From Enterocola sp045611845 (lineage in GTDB: Bacteria; Bacteroidota; Bacteroidia; Bacteroidales; Paludibacteraceae): a stretch of DNA of 64,000 nucleotides. The stretch covers positions 1 to 64,000 of the forward strand of contig JAZKXZ010000007.1 in NCBI GenBank assembly GCA_045611845.1. The letters run 5' to 3'. How positions within the stretch are numbered: the first letter of the stretch is position 1; every line of letters begins with the position of its first letter. This document shows positions 43,242 to 51,866 of the stretch, piece after piece. Position numbers and translations under genes: made by a program. The notes beneath the pieces were generated by a model. It had not been told where the DNA came from. It saw nothing but the letters and a program-made list of their open reading frames with translations, and searched no databases.

Positions 43242-46200
43242 ATGATAGTATTTTTTAAGACTCCTGCCAATACTATTTTGGCTGTAGATACAGAAATGAA
43301 TTTCAGTGCAGAAGACGCAAATAAACTATGTTGGTTATTTGACAATGCAGAAATTCTTAGCGAGACAGAAATTAGTGGCGAATTCATTGGTCCACGCCGT
43401 GAAATGATTACTCCTTGGAGTACCAATGCTGTGGAAATCACCCAAAACATGGGTTTAACAGGCATTAAACGTATCGAGGAATATTACGCAAACACAGGCG
43501 ACAGCAGCTTCGACCCTATGTTGCAACGCAAATATTCTGGCCTAGACCAAGAATTATTTACCATCAACAAACAACCAGAACCTATCGTTTACATTGAAGA
43601 CATTGTTTCTTACAATGAGCAAGAAGGTCTTGCATTAAACGAAGACGAAATAGCTTACCTAAACGGCATAGCAGAAAAACTTGGCAGAAAACTTACAGAC
43701 AGTGAGGTATTTGGTTTCTCTCAAGTAAACTCAGAACACTGCCGTCACAAAATCTTCAACGGTCTTTACGTGATAGACGGAGAAGAAAAAGAACTATCAT
43801 TATTTAAATTAATCAAGAAAACATCAGAAGAAAATCCAAACCGCTTGGTGTCTGCATATAAAGATAATGTGGCATTCAACGAAGGTCCAAAAATTCAACA
43901 ATTTGCTCCAAAAAGCGGTGACAAACCAGATTTCTTCGAAATTACAGATATAGATTCAGTTATTTCTTTAAAAGCTGAAACACACAACTTCCCTACCACA
44001 GTAGAACCATTCAACGGTGCTGCTACTGGTACTGGTGGTGAAATTCGTGACCGTTTAGGCGGAGGTAAAGCATCTCTTCCTATTGCAGGTACAGCTGTTT
44101 ATATGACTTCTTACCCACGCCTTGAAGCAGGCAAATCTTGGGAAGAAAACATTAAAGAACGTAACTGGTTATACCAAACTCCAGAACAAATCCTTATCAA
44201 AGCATCAAACGGTGCTTCAGACTTCGGTAATAAATTTGGTCAACCACTTATCTGCGGTTCTCTTCTTTGCTTCGAGCACGAAGAAAACAACAAACAATAT
44301 GGTTTCGACAAAGTTATCATGCTTGCAGGTGGTGTAGGTTTCGGTACCAAACGCGACGCTCTAAAAGGCGAACCAGAACCAGGAGAAAAAGTAGTAGTTA
44401 TAGGTGGTGACAACTATCGCATCGGTATGGGCGGTGGTGCAGTTTCTTCTGTTGATACTGGTCTTTACGCTAACGCTATTGAGCTAAACGCAGTACAACG
44501 TGCCAACCCAGAAATGCAAAAACGTGCTGCTAACGTTATTAGAACACTAGCAGAAAGTTCAAATAACCCTATCGTTTCTATCCACGACCACGGTGCAGGC
44601 GGTCACTTAAACTGCTTGTCAGAACTTGTTGAATCTACCGGTGGTAAGATAGATATGAGCAAACTACCTATTGGCGACCCTACCCTTTCTGCAAAAGAAA
44701 TTATTGGTAACGAGAGTCAAGAACGTATGGGTCTTCTTATGAAAGAAGAAGATTTAGAACTTGTAAAACGCATTGCAGACCGCGAACGTGCACCTATGTA
44801 TGTAGTAGGTGAAACTACTGGCGATATGAACTTTGTGTTTGAACAAGCAGACGGTGAAAAACCTATCAACCTACGCTTAGACTACATGATTGGTAAACCA
44901 CCAAGAACTGTTATCACAGACAACACTGTAAACGAAACATACGAAAATGCAAGTACAAATGCAGACAAGATAGAAGAATATCTTAAAAATGTACTTAGCA
45001 TGGAACACGTGGCTTGTAAAGACTGGTTAACAAACAAAGTTGACCGTTCTGTAACAGGTAAAATTGCACGCCAACAATGTGCTGGTGAACTTCAACTTCC
45101 ACTTAACGACTGCGGTGTAGTAGCACTAGACTATCGTGGAAAAGAAGGTATCGCTACCTCAATTGGTCACGCACCTATCGCAGCACTTTCAGACCCAGCT
45201 GCAGGTTCAGTTCTAGCTATTGCAGAATCTTTAACAAACATTGTTTGGGCTCCTCTAAACGATGGTATTAAAGGTGTATCTCTATCTGCAAACTGGATGT
45301 GGCCTTGTAAAAACGAAGGTGAAGACGCACGTCTTTACAAAGCAGTTGAGGCATGTAGCGATTTCGCTTGCGAACTTGGCATTAACATCCCAACAGGTAA
45401 AGACTCACTTTCAATGACCCAAAAATATGGCGATAAGAAAGTATTCTCTCCAGGTACAGTAATTATCTCTGCAGGTGCAGGTGTTAGCGACGTGAAAAAA
45501 GTGGTTTCTCCAGTGGTTGTAAACGACAAACGTAGCAACATTTATTATATCGACTTCTCATTCTGCAACCTAGAACTAGGTGGTTCAGTTCTATACCAAA
45601 CACTTAATAAAGTAGGTAGCACTGTTCCAACTGTGAAAAATGCAGAATACTTTGCAGACGCATTCAACTGTGTTCAAGATATGATCAACAACGGTTGGGT
45701 AATGGCAGGTCACGATATTTCAGAAGGTGGTATCATCACTGCCCTACTAGAAATGTGCTTCGCAAACACTAAAGGTGGTTTAAATATCAACTTCAGCGGT
45801 CTTGCAGAAAAAGATTTAATCAAACTTCTATTTGCAGAAAACCCTGGCGTATTTATCCAAACCAGAAACCAAGAAGACGTAGAAAAATATCTTGAAGCAA
45901 ATGGTATTGGTTTCGCTAAGATTGGTTATCCAATTGAAGAACGCGTTATCAACGTAATTGCAGACCAAGACAACATTAGCATCAACATCGACGAAATGCG
46001 TGATATTTGGTATCGTCCTTCATACCTACTAGACCGCAAACAAAGTGGTGAACAATGCGCTAAAGAACGTTTCGAAAACTATAAAAACCAAGCATTAGAC
46101 CTAAATATCCTTTCTTCATTCACTGGTCAACTATCACAATTCGACCTTAAAGCACCACACAAACCAAGTGGTATTAAGGCTGCTATCATCCGTGAAAAAG

Positions 46201-46919
46201 GCACCAACGGTGAACGTGAAATGGCATATTCACTATATCTAGCAGGTTTCGACGTTAAAGACGTTCACATGACAGACCTTGCTTCTGGTCGTGAAACCTT
46301 AGAAGACGTAAATATGATTGTATTCTGCGGTGGTTTCTCAAACTCAGACGTACTTGGTTCAGCTAAAGGTTGGGCAGGCGGCTTCTTATACAACGAAAAA
46401 GCGAAAAAAGCCCTAGACAACTTCTATGCTCGCAAAGACACCTTAAGTTTAGGTATCTGTAACGGTTGCCAACTTATGGTAGAACTAAATCTTGTAAACC
46501 CAGAACACGAAAAACGCACTCGTATGCTACACAACAACTCTCACAAGTTTGAATCAAACTTCGTGGGCTTAACCATTCCAGAAAACAACTCTGTAATGTT
46601 TGGTAGCTTATCTGGTAGCCGTCTTGGTATTTGGGTGGCTCACGGTGAAGGTAAATTCTCACTTCCAATGGGCGAAGAAAATTACAATATCATTGCTAAA
46701 TATACACACGCAGGATACCCTGCAAACCCTAACGGTTCAGACTTCAACGTAGCAGGTATCTGCTCAGCAGACGGTCGTCACCTAGCAATGATGCCTCACT
46801 TGGAACGTGCAATCTTCCCATGGCAATGGGCGCACTACCCAGCTGGTCGTCAAGACGAAATTACTCCATGGGTGGAAGCGTTTGTAAATGCGTTCAATTG
46901 GATTAAAGAGAACAAATAG
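43242..46919 (+). CDS. purL: Phosphoribosylformylglycinamidine synthase, large single-chain form
   Basis: A 1225-residue enzyme of de novo purine synthesis that turns FGAR into FGAM with ATP and glutamine. The N-terminal domain is followed by the two AIRS-like halves (HNFPTTVEPFNGAATGTGGEIRDRLGGGKASLPIAGT; later ISIHDHGAGGHLNCLSEL and GHDISEGGIITALLEM). The C-terminal glutaminase domain has the nucleophile Cys1076 in GICNGCQ, and HGEGKF and PHLERAIFPWQW at the end. This is the large form seen in Proteobacteria and Bacteroidetes, not the PurLQS complex. The codon bias suggests high expression. The TAG stop forms the first base of a heptamer array. Confidence 0.97.
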   Translation: MIVFFKTPANTILAVDTEMNFSAEDANKLCWLFDNAEILSETEISGEFIGPRREMITPWSTNAVEITQNMGLTGIKRIEEYYANTGDSSFDPMLQRKYSGLDQELFTINKQPEPIVYIEDIVSYNEQEGLALNEDEIAYLNGIAEKLGRKLTDSEVFGFSQVNSEHCRHKIFNGLYVIDGEEKELSLFKLIKKTSEENPNRLVSAYKDNVAFNEGPKIQQFAPKSGDKPDFFEITDIDSVISLKAETHNFPTTVEPFNGAATGTGGEIRDRLGGGKASLPIAGTAVYMTSYPRLEAGKSWEENIKERNWLYQTPEQILIKASNGASDFGNKFGQPLICGSLLCFEHEENNKQYGFDKVIMLAGGVGFGTKRDALKGEPEPGEKVVVIGGDNYRIGMGGGAVSSVDTGLYANAIELNAVQRANPEMQKRAANVIRTLAESSNNPIVSIHDHGAGGHLNCLSELVESTGGKIDMSKLPIGDPTLSAKEIIGNESQERMGLLMKEEDLELVKRIADRERAPMYVVGETTGDMNFVFEQADGEKPINLRLDYMIGKPPRTVITDNTVNETYENASTNADKIEEYLKNVLSMEHVACKDWLTNKVDRSVTGKIARQQCAGELQLPLNDCGVVALDYRGKEGIATSIGHAPIAALSDPAAGSVLAIAESLTNIVWAPLNDGIKGVSLSANWMWPCKNEGEDARLYKAVEACSDFACELGINIPTGKDSLSMTQKYGDKKVFSPGTVIISAGAGVSDVKKVVSPVVVNDKRSNIYYIDFSFCNLELGGSVLYQTLNKVGSTVPTVKNAEYFADAFNCVQDMINNGWVMAGHDISEGGIITALLEMCFANTKGGLNINFSGLAEKDLIKLLFAENPGVFIQTRNQEDVEKYLEANGIGFAKIGYPIEERVINVIADQDNISINIDEMRDIWYRPSYLLDRKQSGEQCAKERFENYKNQALDLNILSSFTGQLSQFDLKAPHKPSGIKAAIIREKGTNGEREMAYSLYLAGFDVKDVHMTDLASGRETLEDVNMIVFCGGFSNSDVLGSAKGWAGGFLYNEKAKKALDNFYARKDTLSLGICNGCQLMVELNLVNPEHEKRTRMLHNNSHKFESNFVGLTIPENNSVMFGSLSGSRLGIWVAHGEGKFSLPMGEENYNIIAKYTHAGYPANPNGSDFNVAGICSADGRHLAMMPHLERAIFPWQWAHYPAGRQDEITPWVEAFVNAFNWIKENK

Positions 46920-46957
46920 TTAGGAGTTAGGAGTTAGGAGTTAGGAGTTAGGAGTTA
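46919..46957 (+). repeat. GTTAGGA array at the stop codon of purL
   Basis: Five perfect GTTAGGA units plus GTTA, the first G being the last base of the purL TAG. The array is the same length and register as at 40367-40405. The chromate transporter gene starts 14 bp after it. Confidence 0.95.
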
Positions 46958-46971
46958 TAACTCTAACAATT

Positions 46972-47505
46972 ATGTTATTAAAATTATTTATAGCATTTTT
47001 TAAAATAGGAGCCTTCACCTTTGGTGGAGGCTATGCTATGATACCCATTATCGAAAAAGAGGTAGTGGATAAAAATCATTGGCTAACAAAAGAAGAATTT
47101 ATCGACATGTTAGCCGTGGTACAAAGCCTCCCTGGCCCTATCGCTATAAATAGTTCTGTATATGTCGGTTATAAGATAGCCAAATTTTGGGGAGCACTTG
47201 CATGCGCACTTGGTGCAGCCCTACCCTCTTTCATTATCATTCTATTTGCAGCAATAGTCTTTACAGACATTCAAGACAACCCTACCATAGAAAAAATATT
47301 TAAAGGCATCCGCCCAGCAGTGGTGGCACTTATTGTGGTGCCTGTTATTTTCATGGCAAAAACTGCTAAAATCACTTGGAAAACCGTTTGGATTCCAGTA
47401 GCAGTGGCTGTTGTGGTGGCATATCTAGGACTTTCACCTGCATACGTAATTATTCTTGCCGCTTTTGGTGGCATTTTATTCTCCCTAACTAGAAAAGACA
47501 AATGA
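46972..47505 (+). CDS. Chromate transporter, first half-size subunit
   Basis: A 177-residue inner-membrane protein with about five to six hydrophobic segments. The N-terminal FFKIGAFTFGGGYAMIPIIEKEVV and QSLPGPIAINSSVYVGYK match the Chr (CHR superfamily) signature. Short-chain members come as pairs of about 180 residues encoded side by side; long-chain ChrA has both halves in one protein. The gene overlaps the next by four bases (ATGA). The known role of the family is chromate export with sulfate competition, but the natural substrate of many members is untested. Confidence 0.9.
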   Translation: MLLKLFIAFFKIGAFTFGGGYAMIPIIEKEVVDKNHWLTKEEFIDMLAVVQSLPGPIAINSSVYVGYKIAKFWGALACALGAALPSFIIILFAAIVFTDIQDNPTIEKIFKGIRPAVVALIVVPVIFMAKTAKITWKTVWIPVAVAVVVAYLGLSPAYVIILAAFGGILFSLTRKDK

Positions 47506-48026
47506 TGACATTTCTAACATTATTTTGGAGTTTCTTGAAAATCGGAATTTTCGGTTTCGGGGGAGGTTACGCCATATTGGCACTTATAGAACACGAAGTG
47601 GTTGATATTCACGGTTGGATGACCACTGCTGAGTTCACAGACATTGTAGCTATTTCACAAGCCACACCTGGTCCTATCGCTATAAACTGTGCCACATACG
47701 TTGGCTACACAGCCACCGATTCTATTCTTGGTTCAGCCATCGCCACATTTGCAGTTTGTCTGCCTTCACTTATACTTGCCTCATTAGCAGCACGTTTCAT
47801 CTACAAATTTAGAGACAACAAATACGTTAGTGCAGCATTTAATGGTCTTCGCCCTGCCGTGGTAGGTCTAATTTTAGCTGCAGGCATTTCACTTATAAAC
47901 CAAGACAACTTCACCGACTACATCAGCGTTATTATCTTCGCCGTAGTAGCCCTTGCCACATACTTCAAAGCAAACCCAATCATCCTCCTAGTCCTTAGCG
48001 GCATAGCGGGGTACCTACTTTATTAG
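47502..48026 (+). CDS. Chromate transporter, second half-size subunit
   Basis: A 174-residue partner of the preceding gene with the same signature (FLKIGIFGFGGGYAILALIEHEVV, ISQATPGPIAINCATYVGYT) and similar hydrophobic profile. It starts inside the preceding stop (ATGATGA). Both halves are intact, so this is a normal two-gene short-chain CHR system rather than a frameshifted long one. Two adjacent TAG codons end the gene, and a large inverted repeat follows 4 bp later. Confidence 0.9.
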   Translation: MMTFLTLFWSFLKIGIFGFGGGYAILALIEHEVVDIHGWMTTAEFTDIVAISQATPGPIAINCATYVGYTATDSILGSAIATFAVCLPSLILASLAARFIYKFRDNKYVSAAFNGLRPAVVGLILAAGISLINQDNFTDYISVIIFAVVALATYFKANPIILLVLSGIAGYLLY

Positions 48027-48030
48027 TAGT

Positions 48031-48103
48031 TATTAATCAGGGTTAACCTTAGGAATAAAAAAGATGCCTGCGGCAAAATTCCTAAGGTTAACCCTAATTA
48101 ATA
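48031..48103. repeat. Large inverted repeat with nested hairpin
   Basis: Arms of 26 bases (48031-48056 and 48078-48103) are perfect complements except for one pair; the core AGGGTTAACCTTAGGAAT is fully matched. The 21-base loop holds a second small stem, TGCC-TGC-GGCA. No T tract follows, so a simple terminator is unlikely. It lies between the chromate transporter and nrnA genes. Confidence 0.9.
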
Positions 48104-48165
48104 CTACATAAACTGCAGATTAGTATTATCTAACAAAAAATTCCTAATAACTAATTATTTTTTAT

Positions 48166-48173
48166 TATCTTTG
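48166..48173 (+). promoter_or_regulatory. -7 element of the DHH phosphoesterase gene
   Basis: TATCTTTG lies 24 bp upstream of the ATG at 48198. It overlaps the TTG of the longer open frame, which supports the later start. Confidence 0.55.
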
Positions 48174-48197
48174 CTAATTGGATTAATAGGTAAAATT

Positions 48198-49205
48198 ATG
48201 ATTACAAAAATTATTTTAGAAGAAAAGATTTCTGCGGTTTTTAAACTGATAAACGCAGCAGAAAACATAGTAATCACAGCCCATAAAGGTCCTGATGGCG
48301 ATGCTGTGGGCTCATCTCTAGGTCTGTATCATTTCCTTTATTCACTAGAGAAAAAGGCAACTGTAATTTTACCAGACACTCCTACCGAGTCTTTAAACTG
48401 CTTGCCAAGTTTTGATAGTATTTTAAGTCTTGACAAAAACGAAGATGAAGTAAAACAAATTATTTCTGAATGCGACCTTATCTTCTGTTTAGACTTCAAC
48501 AAACTTGACAGACTAGGTGCTCTTGCTCCGCTAATTGAAGGCGTAACATGCCCAAAAATTATGGTAGACCACCACTTAAATTACGACAATTTCACAGACG
48601 TGGTTATTTCTCACCCAGAAATTGCATCTACCAGCGAGCTTGTGTTTAGACTTATTTGCCGCATGGGATATTTCGCCGATATGAACCTTCAAACAGCAGA
48701 ATGCATCTGTGCTGGTATGCTTACCGACACTGGCGGTCTGGCTTACAACTCAAATCACCCAGAAATTTATACCATTTTTGCGGAACTTTTAAGAAAAGGA
48801 GTTGACAAAGACGCTCTTTACAGAAAACTATTCAACTGCTATAGTGAATCTCGCATGAGACTTATGGGTTATGTATTGAACGATAAAATGACTATTATCC
48901 CAGAAGTTCAAACTGCAATTATAACACTAAGCAAAAAAGAATTAGAAAAATTCAATTATAAAAAAGGCGACACAGAAGGCTTTGTAAACATGCCACTTTC
49001 TATTAGCGGCATTCGTTGTTCTATCTTCTGTAGAGAAGAAAACGATAGAATTAAAATTTCAATGCGTTCTGTAGGTGATTATTCTGTAAGCGACCTAGCG
49101 AGCGAACTATTTGGCGGTGGCGGACACAAAAATGCAGCAGGCGCAGAATCAACCCTTTCACTAGAAAAAACAGTAGAAAAAATAATAGAAGGGATTAAGG
49201 GATAG
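48198..49205 (+). CDS. nrnA: DHH-family phosphoesterase, NrnA type (nanoRNase / pAp phosphatase)
   Basis: A 335-residue cytoplasmic enzyme. The start at 48198 (MITKIILEEK) is chosen because the longer TTG start lies on the promoter. The DHH motifs are clear: HKGPDGDAVGSS (near residue 27), CLDFNKLDRLG, and MVDHHLNYDNF. The C-terminal DHHA1 domain ends with LFGGGGHKNAAGAES. NrnA-type enzymes degrade 2-5-nt RNAs and remove the 3' phosphate of pAp. Its TAG stop overlaps the longest heptamer array of the window. Confidence 0.9.
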   Translation: MITKIILEEKISAVFKLINAAENIVITAHKGPDGDAVGSSLGLYHFLYSLEKKATVILPDTPTESLNCLPSFDSILSLDKNEDEVKQIISECDLIFCLDFNKLDRLGALAPLIEGVTCPKIMVDHHLNYDNFTDVVISHPEIASTSELVFRLICRMGYFADMNLQTAECICAGMLTDTGGLAYNSNHPEIYTIFAELLRKGVDKDALYRKLFNCYSESRMRLMGYVLNDKMTIIPEVQTAIITLSKKELEKFNYKKGDTEGFVNMPLSISGIRCSIFCREENDRIKISMRSVGDYSVSDLASELFGGGGHKNAAGAESTLSLEKTVEKIIEGIKG

Positions 49206-49266
49206 TTAGGAGTTAGGAGTTAGGAGTTAGGAGTTAGGAGTTAGAAGTGAGGAGTTAGGAGTTAGA
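49205..49266 (+). repeat. Long GTTAGGA array at the stop codon of nrnA
   Basis: Five perfect units, then two variants (GTTAGAA, GTGAGGA), one perfect unit and a partial one: about nine units in all. The first G is the last base of the nrnA TAG. Confidence 0.95.
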
Positions 49267-49291
49267 ATAAACAAAATATCACGAGCATATC

Positions 49292-50500
49292 ATGAAACAC
49301 ATAATAATACTTGGCGATGGCATGGCAGACGAACGCATCGCCGCACTAAACAACAAAACACCACTAGAGGCAGCAAACAAGCCTTATATGGACCTTTTAG
49401 CAAAAAAAGGACGTTGCGGCCTACTTCACACCGTGCCAGAAGGTTTCAAACCGGGCAGTGAAATAGCAAATATGTGCGTGCTTGGCTACGATGTGAGAAC
49501 AGAATTTGAAGGTCGTGGTTCGCTAGAAGCTGCGAGCATTGGCGTTGCTATTCAAGAAGGCGAAATGGCTATGCGTTGCAACCTTATCTGCATGGAAGAC
49601 GGTAAGATTAAAAACCACTCTGCTGGTCATATCTCAAACGAAGAAGCAAAAGAATTAATCGAGTTTCTACAAGCAGAACTTGGCGACGATATTTTCTGTT
49701 TCCACAACGGCATTTCATATCGTCACCTACTTATTATGAAAGGTGGCGACAAACGCGTTACTTGCACTCCTCCACACGATGTGCCAGGAGCAAAAGTAGA
49801 AGATGTGCTTGTGAAAGCAGACGTAGAAGAAGCAAATAAAACTGCCGAACTACTAAATAAACTTACACTAAAAAGCCAAGAACTTCTTGAAAATCACCCA
49901 GTTAATCTAAAAAGAAAAGCAGAAGGCAAAGACCCTGCAAATAGTATTTGGGTGTGGTCTCCAGGTTATAGACCAAGCATGAAAACTCTAAAAGAGAAAT
50001 TTGGCATTGGCAGCGGAGCTGTAATTTCTGCTGTAGATTTAATCAAAGGTATTGGCATTTATGCCGGACTAGAATCTATAGAAGTAGAAGGTGCAACAGG
50101 TCTTTACAACACAAATTACGAAGGCAAAGCAGAAGCAGCTATCAACGCACTTAAAGAAAACGACTTTGTTTTCCTACACGTAGAAGCAAGCGACGAAGCT
50201 GGTCACGAAGGCGATGTGGACCTAAAAGTAAAAACTATTGAGTACCTAGATAGCAGAATTGTAAAACCTATTTACGAGGAAGTAATCAAATGGGACGAGC
50301 CTGTAAGCATTGCTATTCTTCCAGACCACCCTACTCCTTGCGCCATTAAAACACATACTGCATCAGCAATACCATTTATTATTTATAACCCAGAAAAAGA
50401 AGCTGATAAAGTAGAAGTTTATGACGAATTTTCTGTAATAGAAGGTTCTTACGGAGTTTTAAACGAAGATGAATTTATAAAATCATTCCTAAAAAAATGA
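49292..50500 (+). CDS. Phosphoglycerate-mutase-like metalloenzyme, candidate homoserine kinase
   Basis: A 402-residue alkaline-phosphatase-fold protein of the archaeal-type cofactor-independent phosphoglycerate mutase group. Metal and active-site pieces are visible: IILGDGMAD (residues 4-12), KPGSEIANM with the nucleophile Ser near residue 57, HVEASDEAGHEGD near 290, and LPDHPTPCAIKTHT near 345. A subgroup in Bacteroidetes and others, described as proposed homoserine kinase from its gene context, sits beside threonine genes. Here it overlaps threonine synthase by four bases (ATGA), exactly that context. Phosphorylation of homoserine to feed ThrC is therefore the preferred role, and mutase activity the alternative. 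Confidence 0.85.
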   Translation: MKHIIILGDGMADERIAALNNKTPLEAANKPYMDLLAKKGRCGLLHTVPEGFKPGSEIANMCVLGYDVRTEFEGRGSLEAASIGVAIQEGEMAMRCNLICMEDGKIKNHSAGHISNEEAKELIEFLQAELGDDIFCFHNGISYRHLLIMKGGDKRVTCTPPHDVPGAKVEDVLVKADVEEANKTAELLNKLTLKSQELLENHPVNLKRKAEGKDPANSIWVWSPGYRPSMKTLKEKFGIGSGAVISAVDLIKGIGIYAGLESIEVEGATGLYNTNYEGKAEAAINALKENDFVFLHVEASDEAGHEGDVDLKVKTIEYLDSRIVKPIYEEVIKWDEPVSIAILPDHPTPCAIKTHTASAIPFIIYNPEKEADKVEVYDEFSVIEGSYGVLNEDEFIKSFLKK

Positions 50501-51807
50501 AATACTATAGCACTAACAAAAAAGTAGAAAATGTTTCTTTAGAAGAAGCAGTAGTAAAAGGACTTGCAGACGACAAAGGCTTATTTATGCCTTACGAAAT
50601 AAAAAAACTTCCTGCAGAGTTTTATGAAAACATAGACAAAATGACTTTCCAAGAAATGTCTTTTGAAGTAGCAAAAGCATTCTTTGGCGAAGACGTGGAA
50701 GAAGAAGCTCTTAAACAAATTGTTTACGATACACTTAGCTTCGATGTGCCACTTGTACAGGTGAGCGACCGCATCTACAGCTTAGAACTTTTCCATGGTC
50801 CAACACTTGCATTTAAAGACGTAGGCGGACGTTTTATGTCTCGTCTTCTATCATATTTCATCAAAAAACAAGGAGCAGACAAAAATGTAAACGTGCTTGT
50901 AGCTACTTCTGGCGATACCGGTAGTGCTGTAGCAAACGGTTTCCTTGGAGTTGAAGGCATCAACGTTTATGTACTTTATCCAAAAGGACTTGTAAGTGCT
51001 ATTCAAGAATGCCAATTCACCACACTTGGCAAAAACATCACTGCACTTGAAGTAGAAGGTACATTTGACGATTGCCAACGCCTAGTAAAATCTGCATTTA
51101 TGGACGCAGAACTTAACGAAAAATTCAAACTTACATCTGCAAACTCTATAAATGTTGCACGCTTCTTACCACAATCTTTCTATTATTTCTATGCTTACGC
51201 ACAACTTAAAAAACTAGGCAAAGAAAAAGAAGCAGTTATCTGCGTACCAAGTGGTAACTTTGGAAACATCACTGCTGGTCTATTTGCAAAACATATGGGT
51301 CTGCCTGTGAAACGTTTCATTGCAGCAAACAACAGAAACGACATTTTCTTTGAATATCTAAAAACAGGTGAATACAATCCTCGCCCATCTGTGGCAACAC
51401 TTGCTAATGCTATGGACGTAGGTGACCCAAGCAACTTTGCTCGTGTTATCGACCTTTATGGATATTCTCACGCTAACATCTGCAAAGAAATTGGCGGTGC
51501 AAGATATACAGACGAAGACATCACAGAAACCATTAAAGCATGTTATAAAAACACTGGTTATCTGCTAGATCCACACGGAGCTTGCGGTTACCAAGCGCTT
51601 TACGACCTACTTCAAAATGGCGAACAAGGTGTATTCCTAGAAACAGCTCACCCTGCTAAATTCCTTTCTACTGTAGAAAATATCATCGGTGAAAAAGTAG
51701 AAATCCCTGCAAAACTTCAAGAGTTTATGAAAGGCACAAAACAAAGCGTAGAAATTAGCAAAGAGTTTGATGATTTTAAATTGTTCTTGCTGAACAATTT
51801 AAAATAG
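50497..51807 (+). CDS. thrC: Threonine synthase
   Basis: A 436-residue PLP enzyme that converts O-phosphohomoserine to threonine. The N-terminal YYSTNKKVENVSLEEAV is typical of the short bacterial class. The PLP lysine is K107 in HGPTLAFKDVGGRF. ATSGDTGSAVANGF and VPSGNFGNITAGLFA bind the cofactor phosphate. It overlaps the upstream kinase candidate, so both are coupled. Its TAG stop starts a heptamer array. Confidence 0.95.
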   Translation: MKYYSTNKKVENVSLEEAVVKGLADDKGLFMPYEIKKLPAEFYENIDKMTFQEMSFEVAKAFFGEDVEEEALKQIVYDTLSFDVPLVQVSDRIYSLELFHGPTLAFKDVGGRFMSRLLSYFIKKQGADKNVNVLVATSGDTGSAVANGFLGVEGINVYVLYPKGLVSAIQECQFTTLGKNITALEVEGTFDDCQRLVKSAFMDAELNEKFKLTSANSINVARFLPQSFYYFYAYAQLKKLGKEKEAVICVPSGNFGNITAGLFAKHMGLPVKRFIAANNRNDIFFEYLKTGEYNPRPSVATLANAMDVGDPSNFARVIDLYGYSHANICKEIGGARYTDEDITETIKACYKNTGYLLDPHGACGYQALYDLLQNGEQGVFLETAHPAKFLSTVENIIGEKVEIPAKLQEFMKGTKQSVEISKEFDDFKLFLLNNLK

Positions 51808-51845
51808 TTAGGAGTTTGGAGTTAGGAGTTAGGAGTTAGGAGTTA
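51807..51845 (+). repeat. GTTAGGA array at the stop codon of thrC
   Basis: Five units (the second is GTTTGGA) plus GTTA; the first G is the last base of the thrC TAG. Same length as the arrays after the acyloxyacyl hydrolase and purL. Confidence 0.95.
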
Positions 51846-51866
51846 TTTTAATAAAACGAATAATTA

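Noticed and set aside
46972..48026. Chromate transporter as a frameshifted long ChrA
   Set aside because: Both halves are full short-chain subunits with their own starts and a four-base overlap, the normal form of this system.
39665..51845. Heptamer arrays as CRISPR or as a centromere-like array
   Set aside because: The units are 7 bases with no spacers, and the arrays are short and spread over several gaps. No cas or partition gene is near.
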